From a candidate division WOR-3 bacterium (GTDB taxonomy: Bacteria; Hydrothermota; Tepidihabitantia; Tepidihabitantales; Tepidihabitantaceae), in assembly GCA_024653355.1 (NCBI GenBank), contig JANLFQ010000002.1, positions 124,001-188,000 on the forward strand: a stretch of 64,000 bases of DNA, in the 5' to 3' direction. The notes under the pieces were generated by a model. It was not told the origin of the DNA, ran no database searches, and saw only the letters and a program-made list of their open reading frames with translations. The number at the start of each line of letters is the position of its first letter. Position 1 is the stretch's first letter. Positions 48,071-57,022 of the stretch are shown in pieces. The position numbers and the translations under genes are program-made.

Positions 48071-49681
48071 ATGAGTTTGACCAAAAGGAAGCCGGTGGTT
48101 CTTGTCTGTTATGACCTGCGGGACAAGTTCCAGGCGTTGATTACTGCGGCGCGCAATTACGAGGCCGGCAGGCTGTTGCAGGAGTTTGATTTTGAGTACT
48201 GCGGCAGTTTGCCGGACCTGAAGTCCTGGTATAGCCGCAATCGGGGTGATTATGTGGCGTTGATCCTCCTCGGGGTTGACTTTTCGGAAATGGGTCCGGA
48301 GGACAACGGAAAACTGGTTTCGTTTTCAATCAGCGCCCGGCCGGTTGGTGCGCCGGCTGATATCAGAAAGATTCAGGGTCTGATAATCTTTCAGCACCTC
48401 AGGCAGGACCGGATTGATGTTGTGGCGCCGGTACTGTTTAACCTTGATGCGGAACAGTTCGAAGCGGTGCGAAACTTTGCACAATTCCTCTGCGCCACCC
48501 GTAATGCAACCATCGCCTTTGCCACGGGTGACCCGCGCATCAGCGGGCAGGTGGACGATGTCCTTTACGGAATAAACAACTATGCGCTCCGGCCATTGAA
48601 TGAGAACGAACGCCGGAATTGGCGCGAAACGCACAAAATGGTTGTGGGCCGGGCGCGGCGGATGGCATGGCTGGCACATGAGATTGAACGGCTTGCGGTC
48701 ACCGATGGCAATGTCCTGATTTTAGGTGAACCAGGAACAGGCAAGGAACTGGTTGCCCATGCCTTACACCGGAAGAGCTTCCGGTTTTCTGCCGAAGAGC
48801 CGCGGCGCAAGGAGCCGGTTACGCTGAATATGACGGCACTCGACCGCAATCTGGTAATAAGTGAACTTTTTGGCCATGAGAGGGGCGCGTTTACCGATGC
48901 GAAAGCGTCCCGTGCCGGGATTTTTGAAACCGCACGCGGTTCAACCGTGTTTCTGGACGAAATCGGGGATATCGATGAGGAGTTGCAGTTAAAACTTTTA
49001 CGGGTTATTGAGTACCGGAAAATCAAGCGGCTGGGTAGTTCGGTTGAGAAACAGGTTGATGTCCGAATCATTGCTGCAACCAACCGACCGCTTGAAGATT
49101 TACAGGAACGGTTCCGACCCGACTTCTATAGCCGGATGGTGCAGGAGTGTATCTGGATACCATCGCTAAAAGAGCGGTGGGAGGGTGAGTCGCCCTCGAC
49201 AATTGAAGAGGATATTGCGGAGTTTTTTGAGTTTGTTGTTGAGGAGCGAAACCGTGACCCCTGGTATCGGCGCAAGTTAAAGGTTGAACCGGTGGCAATA
49301 AGATTTCTTAGCCGTCTGGTGATACAGTATTTGCGTGGGGAAAACAGTCTTTTCAATGGCAACATCCGTGCCTTACGCGGGTTGATGGAAAGGGCATACG
49401 AACGGGCACAGCACGAAAATGTTAATTCGGTGAGCATTGGCCAGATTGCTGCCGCGGTGGCAACAACTTCACCACCGCGGATGAAAAGCGTATCCGAGAA
49501 CAATAGCGCGGGCGGCTCGATTGAGAAACTTGTCGGCAGTTTAAAACTCGCCGAGATTGAAAAGGTGGCGATAAAAGAGGCACTTAAAGTGACCAACGGG
49601 AACCAGACAAGGGCGGCAAAAATCCTTGGTATACACCGGGACACCTTGCGTAAAAAGATGCAACAGTACCATATCGATTAG
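48071..49681 (+). CDS. Sigma-54-dependent (NtrC-type) transcription activator with unusual sensor domain
   Basis: A 536-residue enhancer-binding protein. The N-terminal ~185 residues are not a canonical receiver; hydrophobic strands such as KPVVLVCYDL and YVALILLGVDF give a receiver-like look without the normal phosphorylation pocket. The AAA+ domain has Walker A GEPGTGKEL, the sigma-54 contact loop as GAFTDA (GAFTGA in the classic form), Walker B STVFLDEIGDID and the arginine-rich sensor RRIIAATNRP-like segment VRIIAATNRP. The C-terminus is a Fis-type helix-turn-helix (NGNQTRAAKILGIHRDTLRK). Directly downstream are repeated GCCGATTT sites and a -24/-12-type promoter, the likely target. Confidence 0.93.
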   Translation: MSLTKRKPVVLVCYDLRDKFQALITAARNYEAGRLLQEFDFEYCGSLPDLKSWYSRNRGDYVALILLGVDFSEMGPEDNGKLVSFSISARPVGAPADIRKIQGLIIFQHLRQDRIDVVAPVLFNLDAEQFEAVRNFAQFLCATRNATIAFATGDPRISGQVDDVLYGINNYALRPLNENERRNWRETHKMVVGRARRMAWLAHEIERLAVTDGNVLILGEPGTGKELVAHALHRKSFRFSAEEPRRKEPVTLNMTALDRNLVISELFGHERGAFTDAKASRAGIFETARGSTVFLDEIGDIDEELQLKLLRVIEYRKIKRLGSSVEKQVDVRIIAATNRPLEDLQERFRPDFYSRMVQECIWIPSLKERWEGESPSTIEEDIAEFFEFVVEERNRDPWYRRKLKVEPVAIRFLSRLVIQYLRGENSLFNGNIRALRGLMERAYERAQHENVNSVSIGQIAAAVATTSPPRMKSVSENNSAGGSIEKLVGSLKLAEIEKVAIKEALKVTNGNQTRAAKILGIHRDTLRKKMQQYHID

Positions 49682-49686
49682 TTAAA

Positions 49687-49731
49687 ACAGCCGATTTTAT
49701 CGGCACAACAGCAGAAAAAGACAGCCGATTT
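49687..49731. promoter_or_regulatory. Putative upstream activating sequences for a sigma-54 promoter
   Basis: ACAGCCGATTT occurs at 49687-49697 and again at 49721-49731, 34 bp apart. The first copy is part of the palindrome GCCGAT-TTT-ATCGGC (49690-49704). They sit about 80-125 bp before the -24/-12 element, the usual distance for enhancer sites, and share their core with the site in front of the activator gene. Confidence 0.55.
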
Positions 49732-49810
49732 CTAAGTCCAAAAGATTTGCTTTTGTGGTGTAACTGTTTAATTTTTGTTAATTTGTGATTTTTTAGCCCG
49801 CAGTATTCTT

Positions 49811-49826
49811 TTGGCATAAAATTTGT
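49811..49826 (+). promoter_or_regulatory. Sigma-54-type (-24/-12) promoter
   Basis: TTGGCATAAAATTTGT fits YTGGCACG-N4-TTGC with GG and TTG correctly spaced; C7, G8 and the final C differ from consensus. No good -35/-10 pair overlaps it. Start expected near 49838. Confidence 0.6.
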
Positions 49827-49835
49827 ATATTTTAA

Positions 49836-49987
49836 GGTAGACGAAGGGTTGGTTCGACCAGACCGAGCCGGAGGAGGCATTTGGAGGGTGTCGCGCTCAT
49901 GGTCCTCGCCTCACCAGTCCAGCACTCTCAATGGGGACCTAATTCTACGGCGTGCCAGTGCCCACGGCACGCCGTAGCGTTTTATTC
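49836..49987 (+). ncRNA. Candidate sigma-54-controlled small RNA
   Basis: A transcript of about 150 nt is predicted from the -24/-12 promoter to a perfect 12-bp terminator. No established RNA family was recognised (not SRP RNA, tmRNA, RNase P, 6S or a known riboswitch by eye). Inside are a GGAGGAGG block that can pair with TCCTCGCC and a GGT..ACC hairpin near the 5' end. Short open frames exist (TTG at 49881 or GTG at 49888 behind GGAGG-like sequence), but one runs through the terminator and the other ends within its stem, so a regulatory RNA is preferred. Remaining gap sequence at 49988-50084 shows nothing notable. Confidence 0.5.
49945..49986 (+). terminator. Strong rho-independent terminator of the candidate small RNA
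   Basis: Perfect 12-bp stem CTACGGCGTGCC (49945-49956) / GGCACGCCGTAG (49966-49977), 9-nt loop, then CGTTTTATT. No protein gene ends nearby, so it needs a separate transcript to explain it. Confidence 0.85.
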
Positions 49988-50084
49988 CGTGCGGTTAAAT
50001 ATCTGTTGGCGGGCAGTTCGGCACCTTAGGTGTCAGGTGCTTTAGGTGGAACGGTCCTCTGGTCTTTTAGATTTGTGAACGAGG

Positions 50085-50112
50085 TTGACAAACTGTTTTA
50101 TCTATTTATCCT
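50085..50112 (+). promoter_or_regulatory. Promoter of the tldD-pmbA-Lon operon
   Basis: TTGACA (50085-50090), 16-nt spacer, TATCCT (50107-50112); short leader of about 14 nt before the ATG at 50133, with only GCGGG as a weak ribosome site. Confidence 0.55.
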
Positions 50113-50132
50113 TTTGAGAAGCGGGTTGATAT

Positions 50133-51497
50133 ATGAAAAATTTTCTTAAGGGAATTCTCGATGGATTGACCGTTGACTACGCTGACATTCGGGTTGAAGA
50201 GAGCGAGTCAACACAGGTGGTCTATTTAGGAAAGGAACTGGAGCGGATTGGCACAAGTTTCGAACGGGGCGGCTGTATGCGCGTTTTCCATCAGGGCAAC
50301 TGGATTACCGCAACCTTCAACACCATTGACGAAAGTTTGAAGGAGCTGGCAGACGAACTGGCGTTACAGGCGCTGGCGTTACCGAGACGGGAAAACGGGT
50401 TGGTATTTCTGCCGGCTCTGGAACAGCGCATCCGCTTACCAAAGGAGCAGCACCCGGCAAGGGTCTCGCTTGCGGAAAAGCACGACCTGATTAAAAATTA
50501 CAATTCGATACTGCTAAACACGCCGGGTATTGTAACCACCGTTTCCGCTTATGCGGACCTGCATCGCATGACATACCTGTACACAACCGAGGACCGCTAT
50601 ATTGAACAGGAGCAGGTTTACACCGGTGTTACCTGTCGGGCGGTTGCGCGGGACGGTGCAAACATTCAAAGTTATGGCGAGACCTTTGGTAAATGTCAGG
50701 GTTTTAACTCGTTGCGCCATCAGGAGGCGCGATTTGAGCGGGTGGCAAAGATCGCTTTAGACCTGTTAACTGCCGAGCCGGTAAAGGCGGGCAAATACAC
50801 GGTGGTCGTTGACCCGATTCTGGGCGGGGTATTTGTCCACGAGGCGTTCGGTCATATGAGCGAAGCCGACTTCATCGCCGAAAACGAGCGCCTGCGGGAA
50901 AAGATGAGGATTGGCGCCCGGTTTGGGGTTGAGCAGTTGACAATTGTCGATGATGCCACCCTGCCCGAGGAAAGGGGCAGTTACCACTTTGATGAAGAGG
51001 GCACGCCGGCACAGCGCACCGAACTCATTCGCCACGGCATTCTCGTGGGCCACCTCCATAGCCGCCAGACCGCGCAGCAGATGCAGGAAGAGCCGACCGG
51101 AAACTGTCGGGCGGTTTCTTATAGATTTGCGCCAATCGTGCGGATGAGTAACACTTATATCGAACCCCGGGACAAAAAACTCGATGAAATGGTGGGTGAG
51201 ATCGACTATGGGCTTTATGTTGTTGGCTCCCGGGGGGGGATGACCGAACTTGAGGCGTTTACCTTTTCGTCCCAGTATGCCTATTTAATAGAAAAAGGCA
51301 AATTGACGAAGATGGTGCGTGATGTCACCCTTTCCGGTAATGTGTTTGAAACGATGATGAACATCGATGCGATTGGCAACGACCTCATAATTCACGGCGG
51401 GCTTGGTGGTTGTGGCAAGGCCGGACAGGCGCCTTTGCCGGTGGGTACCGGTGCACCGCACATTCGGATCAAAAATGTTGTGGTTGGTGGCCGATGA
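50133..51497 (+). CDS. tldD: TldD-type metalloprotease subunit
   Basis: Catalytic subunit of the TldD/TldE (PmbA) heterodimeric zinc protease that degrades unfolded peptides and modified peptides. 454 residues. The active-site motif is HEAFGH (His236, Glu237, His241) in GGVFVHEAFGHMSEADF, and later the family motif GGCGKAGQAPLPVGTGAPHIRI-like end is seen (written in part: GQAPLPVGTGAPHIRI). Followed after 18 nt by the partner gene. Confidence 0.94.
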   Translation: MKNFLKGILDGLTVDYADIRVEESESTQVVYLGKELERIGTSFERGGCMRVFHQGNWITATFNTIDESLKELADELALQALALPRRENGLVFLPALEQRIRLPKEQHPARVSLAEKHDLIKNYNSILLNTPGIVTTVSAYADLHRMTYLYTTEDRYIEQEQVYTGVTCRAVARDGANIQSYGETFGKCQGFNSLRHQEARFERVAKIALDLLTAEPVKAGKYTVVVDPILGGVFVHEAFGHMSEADFIAENERLREKMRIGARFGVEQLTIVDDATLPEERGSYHFDEEGTPAQRTELIRHGILVGHLHSRQTAQQMQEEPTGNCRAVSYRFAPIVRMSNTYIEPRDKKLDEMVGEIDYGLYVVGSRGGMTELEAFTFSSQYAYLIEKGKLTKMVRDVTLSGNVFETMMNIDAIGNDLIIHGGLGGCGKAGQAPLPVGTGAPHIRIKNVVVGGR

Positions 51498-51515
51498 TTT
51501 TGTCAAGGGGGTAGG

Positions 51516-52817
51516 ATGAGAGAAAATTTGCTGGCACGGGCCGAGCAGCAAGCCGACCAGGCGGAGGTGTTTTCAGTTGAAACCGACCGCAGTGAGGTCG
51601 AGTTTCGGCAGGGTAATTTGTACTCCCAGGGCACAAAACTGACCAAAGGCTGGGGGTTGCGGGTAATCAAAGATGGGCGGCTTGGTTTTGCCTCCAGTTC
51701 TCATCCCCAAAAACTGCCGGAGATGGTGGATGCGGCGTGTGCCGCCGCCTCTTACGGCAAGGAGGCACGGTTTGACTTCCCAAAACCGACTGAGCCCCCG
51801 GCAGTAACCACTTTTGAAAATAAGGTGATGCTGGTTTCGGCGGCACGGATGATAGAGTGGGGTCGTGACCTGATCGATGCCCTAAGTTCTCGGGTTCCAG
51901 AGCTGAAGGTTGATGTCAGTTTCAGCCGGGTTTATCAGGAGATCGGGCTGAGCAACAGTGCCGGGCTGGATGTGAGTTTTGAGCGTACCGAGTTGCAGGC
52001 ATCGGTTACCGGGCTTCTGGTCGATGATGGGATTTACTGGTTTTATGACTATATCAACCTCTCGGACGCCAAACCGTTTCCGCTTGATGCGGTGGTGACA
52101 CGGATGGAAAGATTTGTCCGGCTGGCAAAGCGCCGGGCGCGCCTGAAAACCGGTGATTATCCGGTGGTGGTGACGCCACTGGCGCTGGGCGAACTGCTTT
52201 TACCCTTGCAAGTTGCGGTTGACGGCAAACAGCGGGAAAAGGGGACATCGCCCCTGCTCGGCAAGGAGGGGCAGAAGGTGCTGAGCGAGAAGATAACTTT
52301 GATTGACAACCGGTTGCGAAATTTTGGGCTCAAATCTTCTCCTTTTGATGATGAAGGGATGCCAGCGCAGAAGAATGTGCTTTTCGAGGCCGGGGTTTTT
52401 AAGGGTTTTCTATTCGACATCGCCACCGCAGCGGCGTGTGGCTGCGCTTCGACCGGCTCAGCGGTGCGCGGTTACACGGCGCCCCCAAATCCCGGCACGA
52501 GCAATTTAGAACTGGCACCGGGTGGGGCAGAACTTGATGATGTGTTGAGCGGGATTGATGAAGGGTTACTTGTTTACGGATTTATCGGGGGCGGTATGTC
52601 CAACATTCTTGCCGGCGAGGTGACGCTCAATGTTTCCTGCGGTTTTAAGATTGAAAAGGGCGCGGTGGCGGGCAGGGTAAAGGATATAAGCATCGCCGGC
52701 AATGTGTACGAGATGTTGCAACGGGTTGATGCGGTGGGCAGGACCCAGCGTGACTTGGGCGACGCCTTTTTCCCTTTTGTCAGTTTCTCATCTATGAAGG
52801 TGGCGGCAAAGGAGTAG
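51516..52817 (+). CDS. pmbA: TldE/PmbA-type metalloprotease partner subunit
   Basis: A 433-residue homologue of the preceding gene without HExxxH, as usual for the TldE/PmbA partner. N-terminal pattern AEVFSVETDRSEVEFRQGNL and C-terminal GEVTLNVSCGFKIEKGAVAG. GGGGGTAGG precedes the ATG. The pair should form a heterodimer in the cytoplasm. Next gene starts 2 nt after its stop. Confidence 0.92.
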   Translation: MRENLLARAEQQADQAEVFSVETDRSEVEFRQGNLYSQGTKLTKGWGLRVIKDGRLGFASSSHPQKLPEMVDAACAAASYGKEARFDFPKPTEPPAVTTFENKVMLVSAARMIEWGRDLIDALSSRVPELKVDVSFSRVYQEIGLSNSAGLDVSFERTELQASVTGLLVDDGIYWFYDYINLSDAKPFPLDAVVTRMERFVRLAKRRARLKTGDYPVVVTPLALGELLLPLQVAVDGKQREKGTSPLLGKEGQKVLSEKITLIDNRLRNFGLKSSPFDDEGMPAQKNVLFEAGVFKGFLFDIATAAACGCASTGSAVRGYTAPPNPGTSNLELAPGGAELDDVLSGIDEGLLVYGFIGGGMSNILAGEVTLNVSCGFKIEKGAVAGRVKDISIAGNVYEMLQRVDAVGRTQRDLGDAFFPFVSFSSMKVAAKE

Positions 52818-52819
52818 GT

Positions 52820-55300
52820 ATGCGAAAAAATGACCGAATGGCAAAGGAGACGGCTGAGAGCAAGCGCCGCCCGAGAAAAGACCAGTATCAGCGTTTCCGG
52901 GTGCCGATTGATAAACTGCGCTGGACTTGTGACCCGGATGGGCTCGGGTTTAAAACGACCGATGAGATTAAAACCAGCCGGGAGATTGTGGGACAGGAAC
53001 GGGCAATCGGTGCCCTGCAACTGGGGCTGGAGATTGAGACCGCCGGATACAACATATTTGTTACCGGTCCACCAGGAACAGGCCGGGCAACAACTGTCCA
53101 GAAACTGCTGGAGAAAACCAGGCCTATTAAAAACCTGACCGATAAGTGTCTGGTTAACAACTTCCAGGACCCGGACCAGCCGCGGCTGCTTGTTTTGCCA
53201 GCGGGTGAAGGACGGCAGTTGCAGGCGGAGATGGATGAGCTGGTTTCCTATCTGGTTAAAAATGTGCCCCGTTTGTTTGAAGGTGAAGGGTATCAGAATG
53301 CCCGCCAGGAAATCGTCGACCGGTTCAAAGAGCAAGGCGCGGCCCGGGTGCGTGATTTTGAGAAAAAGGTCGCCTCAGAAGGTTTTGCCCTGGTCCAGAC
53401 CGCGCCGGTTTCCCGACCGGAACTGGCACCGATTGTTGACAAGCAGCCGGTGAGTGTTGATGTTCTTGACCGGCTGGTTGAGGAGGGGAAGTTAACCGAG
53501 GAACGGGCGCGGGAGATTAAAGCCCGTTATCGGGAGTTGAGCAGTGAACTGCTGGCAATCTTCAAGGAGATTCGGGAGTTTGAGCGGCAAGCCCGTGAGG
53601 CGCTGGCGAATCTGGACCGGGAAATCGTGACCCCGGTACTTGAGGAACGGATTAACGAAATCCGGGACCGGCACAAGGACCATCGGGTTGATGAGTACCT
53701 GAACGAGGTCAAAACCGCAATTCTTGAGCGGCTGGATCTGTTCCGCCAGCGGGCATCAGAAGAAGCGGGCCGGGGCATTGACCCCTATCTCGAATTTCGG
53801 GTTAATGTGTTGGTTGACAACTCGGGCGCCAAAACGGCACCGGTGGTGTTTGAAACCAATCCCACCTACCGCAACCTGTTTGGTTCCATCGAGCGCGTTT
53901 GGGACCGCTCCGGGCAATGGCGTACCGATTTTACCCACATCAAGGCGGGTTCACTTTTACGGGCGGACGGTGGGTTTCTGGTGGTCAATGCGCTCGACCT
54001 GTTGGTGGAACCCGGTGTCTGGCCCAACCTGAAACGCACCCTGCGTAATCGACAACTGGAAATCGCCGCCTATGACCCGTTTGTTTCGCTTTTCGGAACG
54101 ACGGCGCTGAAGCCCGAGCCAATACCCTTAGACCTGAAGGTGATTATGATTGGCGATGCTACGGTGTATGCGCTGCTTGCCGCCTACGACGAGGAGTTTA
54201 AAAAGGTGTTCAAGGTGCGAGCCGACTTTGATTGGGTGATGGACCGGGACCGGAGTGCGGTGCAGGAGTATGCGCAGGTGATTAAAACGCTTTGTGAGAA
54301 GGAGAACCTGAAGCCGTTTGACAAAACCGGGGTTGCGAAGGTGGTTGAGTACGGGGCGCGTCTTGCGGGAAGGCAGGGTAAACTTTCGACGCGGTTCAAT
54401 GTGATTGGTGATATCCTCAAAGAGGCGAACTACTGGGCAGGTAAAGCCCAGGCAAAGGTTGTCACCGCCGAGTTTGTGCAACAGGCGATTGAGGCGCGCC
54501 GGCACCGGGCGAAGATGATTGAAGACAAATTACAGGAGAGCATTCGGGAGCGGGTTTTATTCATCGATGTTAAAGGCAGCGTCCTGGGTCAGGTGAACGG
54601 GCTGGCAGTTTACGAGATGGTTGAGCACACCTTTGCGATTCCGGTGCGCATTACCGCCAAGGTTGGTGTGGGCAGCGCTGGGGTCATCAGTGTTGAGCGG
54701 GAAGCCGAACTGTCCGGACCAATTCACGACAAAGGGCTCTACATCATTGTTGGCTATCTGCGCAACCGCTATGCGGCGGATATGCCCCTGGTGTTTTCCG
54801 CCTCGATAACATTTGAGCAGTCTTACGGTGGGATTGACGGGGACAGCGCATCGTCAACCGAACTTTACGCTTTGCTTTCCGAACTTGCCGGACTGCCTTT
54901 AAGGCAGGACCTGGCGGTTACCGGTTCGGTCAACCAGAAGGGTGAGGTGCAACCGATTGGTGGCGTGAACGAGAAAATAGAAGGGTTTTTTGATGTGTGC
55001 CGGATAAAAGGTATAACCGGTACGCAGGGGGTTTTAATTCCCAAGGCGAATATCGGAGATTTGATGCTGCGCGAAGATGTGGTTGCGGCGGTTAAACAGG
55101 GTGTGTTTCACATCTATGCGATTGAGACGATTGATGAGGGCATTGAACTGTTGACCGGCGTACCAGCGGGCCGGATGGACCGGAAAGGTGAATACCCACC
55201 GGATTCGGTCAACGGACGAGTTAAAAAACGGCTGCGGGAGTTAGCCGAGATGTTCCGGCGGTTTCGGGCTGAAGAAGGGGGCGCGGGAAGCGCGCGCTAA
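52820..55300 (+). CDS. Lon-family ATP-dependent protease (LonB/YcbZ-like)
   Basis: An 826-residue soluble AAA+ protease. The AAA+ region starts near residue 50 (GQERAIGALQLGLEIET) and has a Walker A loop GPPGTGRATT in which Arg replaces the usual Lys, as is common in this subfamily. A long helical insertion fills about residues 180-320. The C-terminal Lon domain has catalytic Ser676 in GIDGDSASST and Lys719 in GGVNEK, 43 residues apart as in classical Lon. No N-terminal Lon substrate domain. Co-expressed with tldD/pmbA, suggesting a joint proteolysis role. Its 3' end overlaps the convergent DUF502 gene by 60 bp. Confidence 0.93.
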   Translation: MRKNDRMAKETAESKRRPRKDQYQRFRVPIDKLRWTCDPDGLGFKTTDEIKTSREIVGQERAIGALQLGLEIETAGYNIFVTGPPGTGRATTVQKLLEKTRPIKNLTDKCLVNNFQDPDQPRLLVLPAGEGRQLQAEMDELVSYLVKNVPRLFEGEGYQNARQEIVDRFKEQGAARVRDFEKKVASEGFALVQTAPVSRPELAPIVDKQPVSVDVLDRLVEEGKLTEERAREIKARYRELSSELLAIFKEIREFERQAREALANLDREIVTPVLEERINEIRDRHKDHRVDEYLNEVKTAILERLDLFRQRASEEAGRGIDPYLEFRVNVLVDNSGAKTAPVVFETNPTYRNLFGSIERVWDRSGQWRTDFTHIKAGSLLRADGGFLVVNALDLLVEPGVWPNLKRTLRNRQLEIAAYDPFVSLFGTTALKPEPIPLDLKVIMIGDATVYALLAAYDEEFKKVFKVRADFDWVMDRDRSAVQEYAQVIKTLCEKENLKPFDKTGVAKVVEYGARLAGRQGKLSTRFNVIGDILKEANYWAGKAQAKVVTAEFVQQAIEARRHRAKMIEDKLQESIRERVLFIDVKGSVLGQVNGLAVYEMVEHTFAIPVRITAKVGVGSAGVISVEREAELSGPIHDKGLYIIVGYLRNRYAADMPLVFSASITFEQSYGGIDGDSASSTELYALLSELAGLPLRQDLAVTGSVNQKGEVQPIGGVNEKIEGFFDVCRIKGITGTQGVLIPKANIGDLMLREDVVAAVKQGVFHIYAIETIDEGIELLTGVPAGRMDRKGEYPPDSVNGRVKKRLRELAEMFRRFRAEEGGAGSAR

Positions 55301-55876
55301 CCCGCCGGAGATAATAAACTTCAAACCTTCTTCAATACTCAGTGTGGTTTCGGTAATGTCCGCTTCGGGTACCAAGGCAAGCCAGCCGCTGGTTGGATTC
55401 GGTGTCGTCGGGAAAAAGACGAGGTAGGCGCGCCGGTTATCAGCAAGGAGCAGGGGCTCTTCACTGGTGAGAAAACCCACGGCGAACATTCCGCGGCGGG
55501 GATACTCGACAATAACCGTTTTCCGCAGGGAACTGCGCTGGATGAAGACGGCATCGGTGAGCTGACGGGCGGATGTGTAAACAGAACGGGCAAGGGGTAG
55601 GCGCTGGAAAAAACGGTCGACCAAATGGACCAACTGCCGGCCAACGATGCCGGAGGTTAAAGCCCCGATAAGGGTGATGGCGAGAATCAATAATACAAAA
55701 CTGATGATGGTGATAACCGCCGCCGGCAGTTTCTCAAACCAGTGGGGGTAGAGGAGGAGCGGCCGCAAAATTTTCCCCAGGCTGGAGACGATAAACCAGA
55801 GGACAAAAATTGTCAAGCCAACAGGGAGAACGGTAACCAGACCGGTGAGAAAGTAACGGCGGAGCCGGTTGAGCAC
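55241..55876 (-). CDS. DUF502 membrane protein
   Basis: A 211-residue protein with two membrane segments (YFLTGLVTVLPVGLTIFVLW and VITIISFVLLILAITLIGAL) followed by a soluble domain with the family pattern PLARSVYTSARQLTDA and GMFAVGFLTSE, the typical DUF502 body. Function not established. Last gene of the GT2/flippase-like/hisC operon, 21 nt after hisC; overlaps the end of the Lon gene on the other strand. Confidence 0.9.
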   Translation of the reverse strand: MLNRLRRYFLTGLVTVLPVGLTIFVLWFIVSSLGKILRPLLLYPHWFEKLPAAVITIISFVLLILAITLIGALTSGIVGRQLVHLVDRFFQRLPLARSVYTSARQLTDAVFIQRSSLRKTVIVEYPRRGMFAVGFLTSEEPLLLADNRRAYLVFFPTTPNPTSGWLALVPEADITETTLSIEEGLKFIISGGLARASRAPFFSPKPPEHLG

Positions 55877-55897
55877 AGAATGCCCCCGCTATCGGAA

Positions 55898-57022
55898 TCA
55901 GGCGTTGCTCGTTGCGGAGCGGATGATTTCGAGGACCTCCTTAAGCGTCTTGATAAAGCGCCGGTTTTCCGCCTCCCGGCCAATTGAGACGCGCAGGGCG
56001 TTGGGAAAGTTGTACTCTTTCAGGGTGCGGGTGATGACCCCGCGGCGCTGGAGCGCTTCAAAGACGAGCTGGGAGTCAACCGCAAAGTTGATAAAGACAA
56101 AGTTGCCATAACTTTCCAGATAGAACAGTTTGAGCTGTTTGAGTTCTTTGTATAAGAGATTTTTACCAACTTCGTTGACGCGGCGGCTGCGCTGAATGTG
56201 CTTCGTGTCGTTCAGGGCGGCGAGTGCTGCCGCTTGGGCGGCGCGGCTGACATTGAAAGGCAGTCGTACCTTCATCAAACTCTGCACGATTTCCGGCTTG
56301 GCAAACCCGTAGCCAATCCGCATGCCCGCCAAGCCGTGGATTTTAGAGAAGGTGCGGAGGATGAGGATATTTTTATTTTTGTTGTAGTAGTCGAGCCCCT
56401 TTGGGTAATCGCGGGAGGTGATGTACTCGGCATAGGCCTCGTCAAGGATAACAAGTACCCGCTCCGGCACCTCCTCCATAAATGCGTCCAGTTCCTTTTT
56501 AGTGACAATTGTGCCCAGGGGATTTATCGGATTGTCCAGGTAGATGATTTTTGTCCGGGGCGTGATTGAGGCAAGCATCCGGTTGAGGTCGTGGCGGTAT
56601 TCACTGGTCGGCACTTCAATCAGCTGGGCGTTCATCACCCGGGTAGCAACGCGGGGGGCAATGAAGCCACCGGCACTCATAATCAGTTCGTCGCCCGGGT
56701 CAAGATAGGTGAGGCACGCCATATAGATTAAGTCGACCGAGCCGTTGCCGACAATTGTTGAGTCGTAGTCAACCTTAAACCGTTCGGCAAGCTCTTTGCG
56801 CAGGTAAAAGCAGGTGTCTTCCGGGTAGAAGTGGAGCTGGTTGAGGTGTTTGCGTAGTGCAGCGAGCGCCTTAGGAGAAGGGCCGAGGGGGTTTTCATTG
56901 GAGGCAAGTTTTATCACCGGCCCTTTTAGACCCAGTTCCCGGACGACCTGTTCAACCGGTTTGCCCGGTTTGTAAGGTGAAACCTTTTCAATATTCGGTC
57001 TTGGCTGTGGTAAAAACATCAC
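55898..57022 (-). CDS. hisC: Histidinol-phosphate aminotransferase
   Basis: PLP-dependent class I/II aminotransferase of histidine biosynthesis, 374 residues. Visible marks: VIKLASNENPLGPSPKALAA, the cofactor-binding region VGNGSVDLIYMA, NPINPLGTIV, and the Schiff-base lysine in RTFSKIHGLAGMRIGYG. No other his genes are nearby, and some HisC paralogues act on aromatic amino acids, so the physiological substrate is not certain. Start overlaps the flippase-like gene by ATGA. Confidence 0.93.
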   Translation of the reverse strand: MMFLPQPRPNIEKVSPYKPGKPVEQVVRELGLKGPVIKLASNENPLGPSPKALAALRKHLNQLHFYPEDTCFYLRKELAERFKVDYDSTIVGNGSVDLIYMACLTYLDPGDELIMSAGGFIAPRVATRVMNAQLIEVPTSEYRHDLNRMLASITPRTKIIYLDNPINPLGTIVTKKELDAFMEEVPERVLVILDEAYAEYITSRDYPKGLDYYNKNKNILILRTFSKIHGLAGMRIGYGFAKPEIVQSLMKVRLPFNVSRAAQAAALAALNDTKHIQRSRRVNEVGKNLLYKELKQLKLFYLESYGNFVFINFAVDSQLVFEALQRRGVITRTLKEYNFPNALRVSIGREAENRRFIKTLKEVLEIIRSATSNA

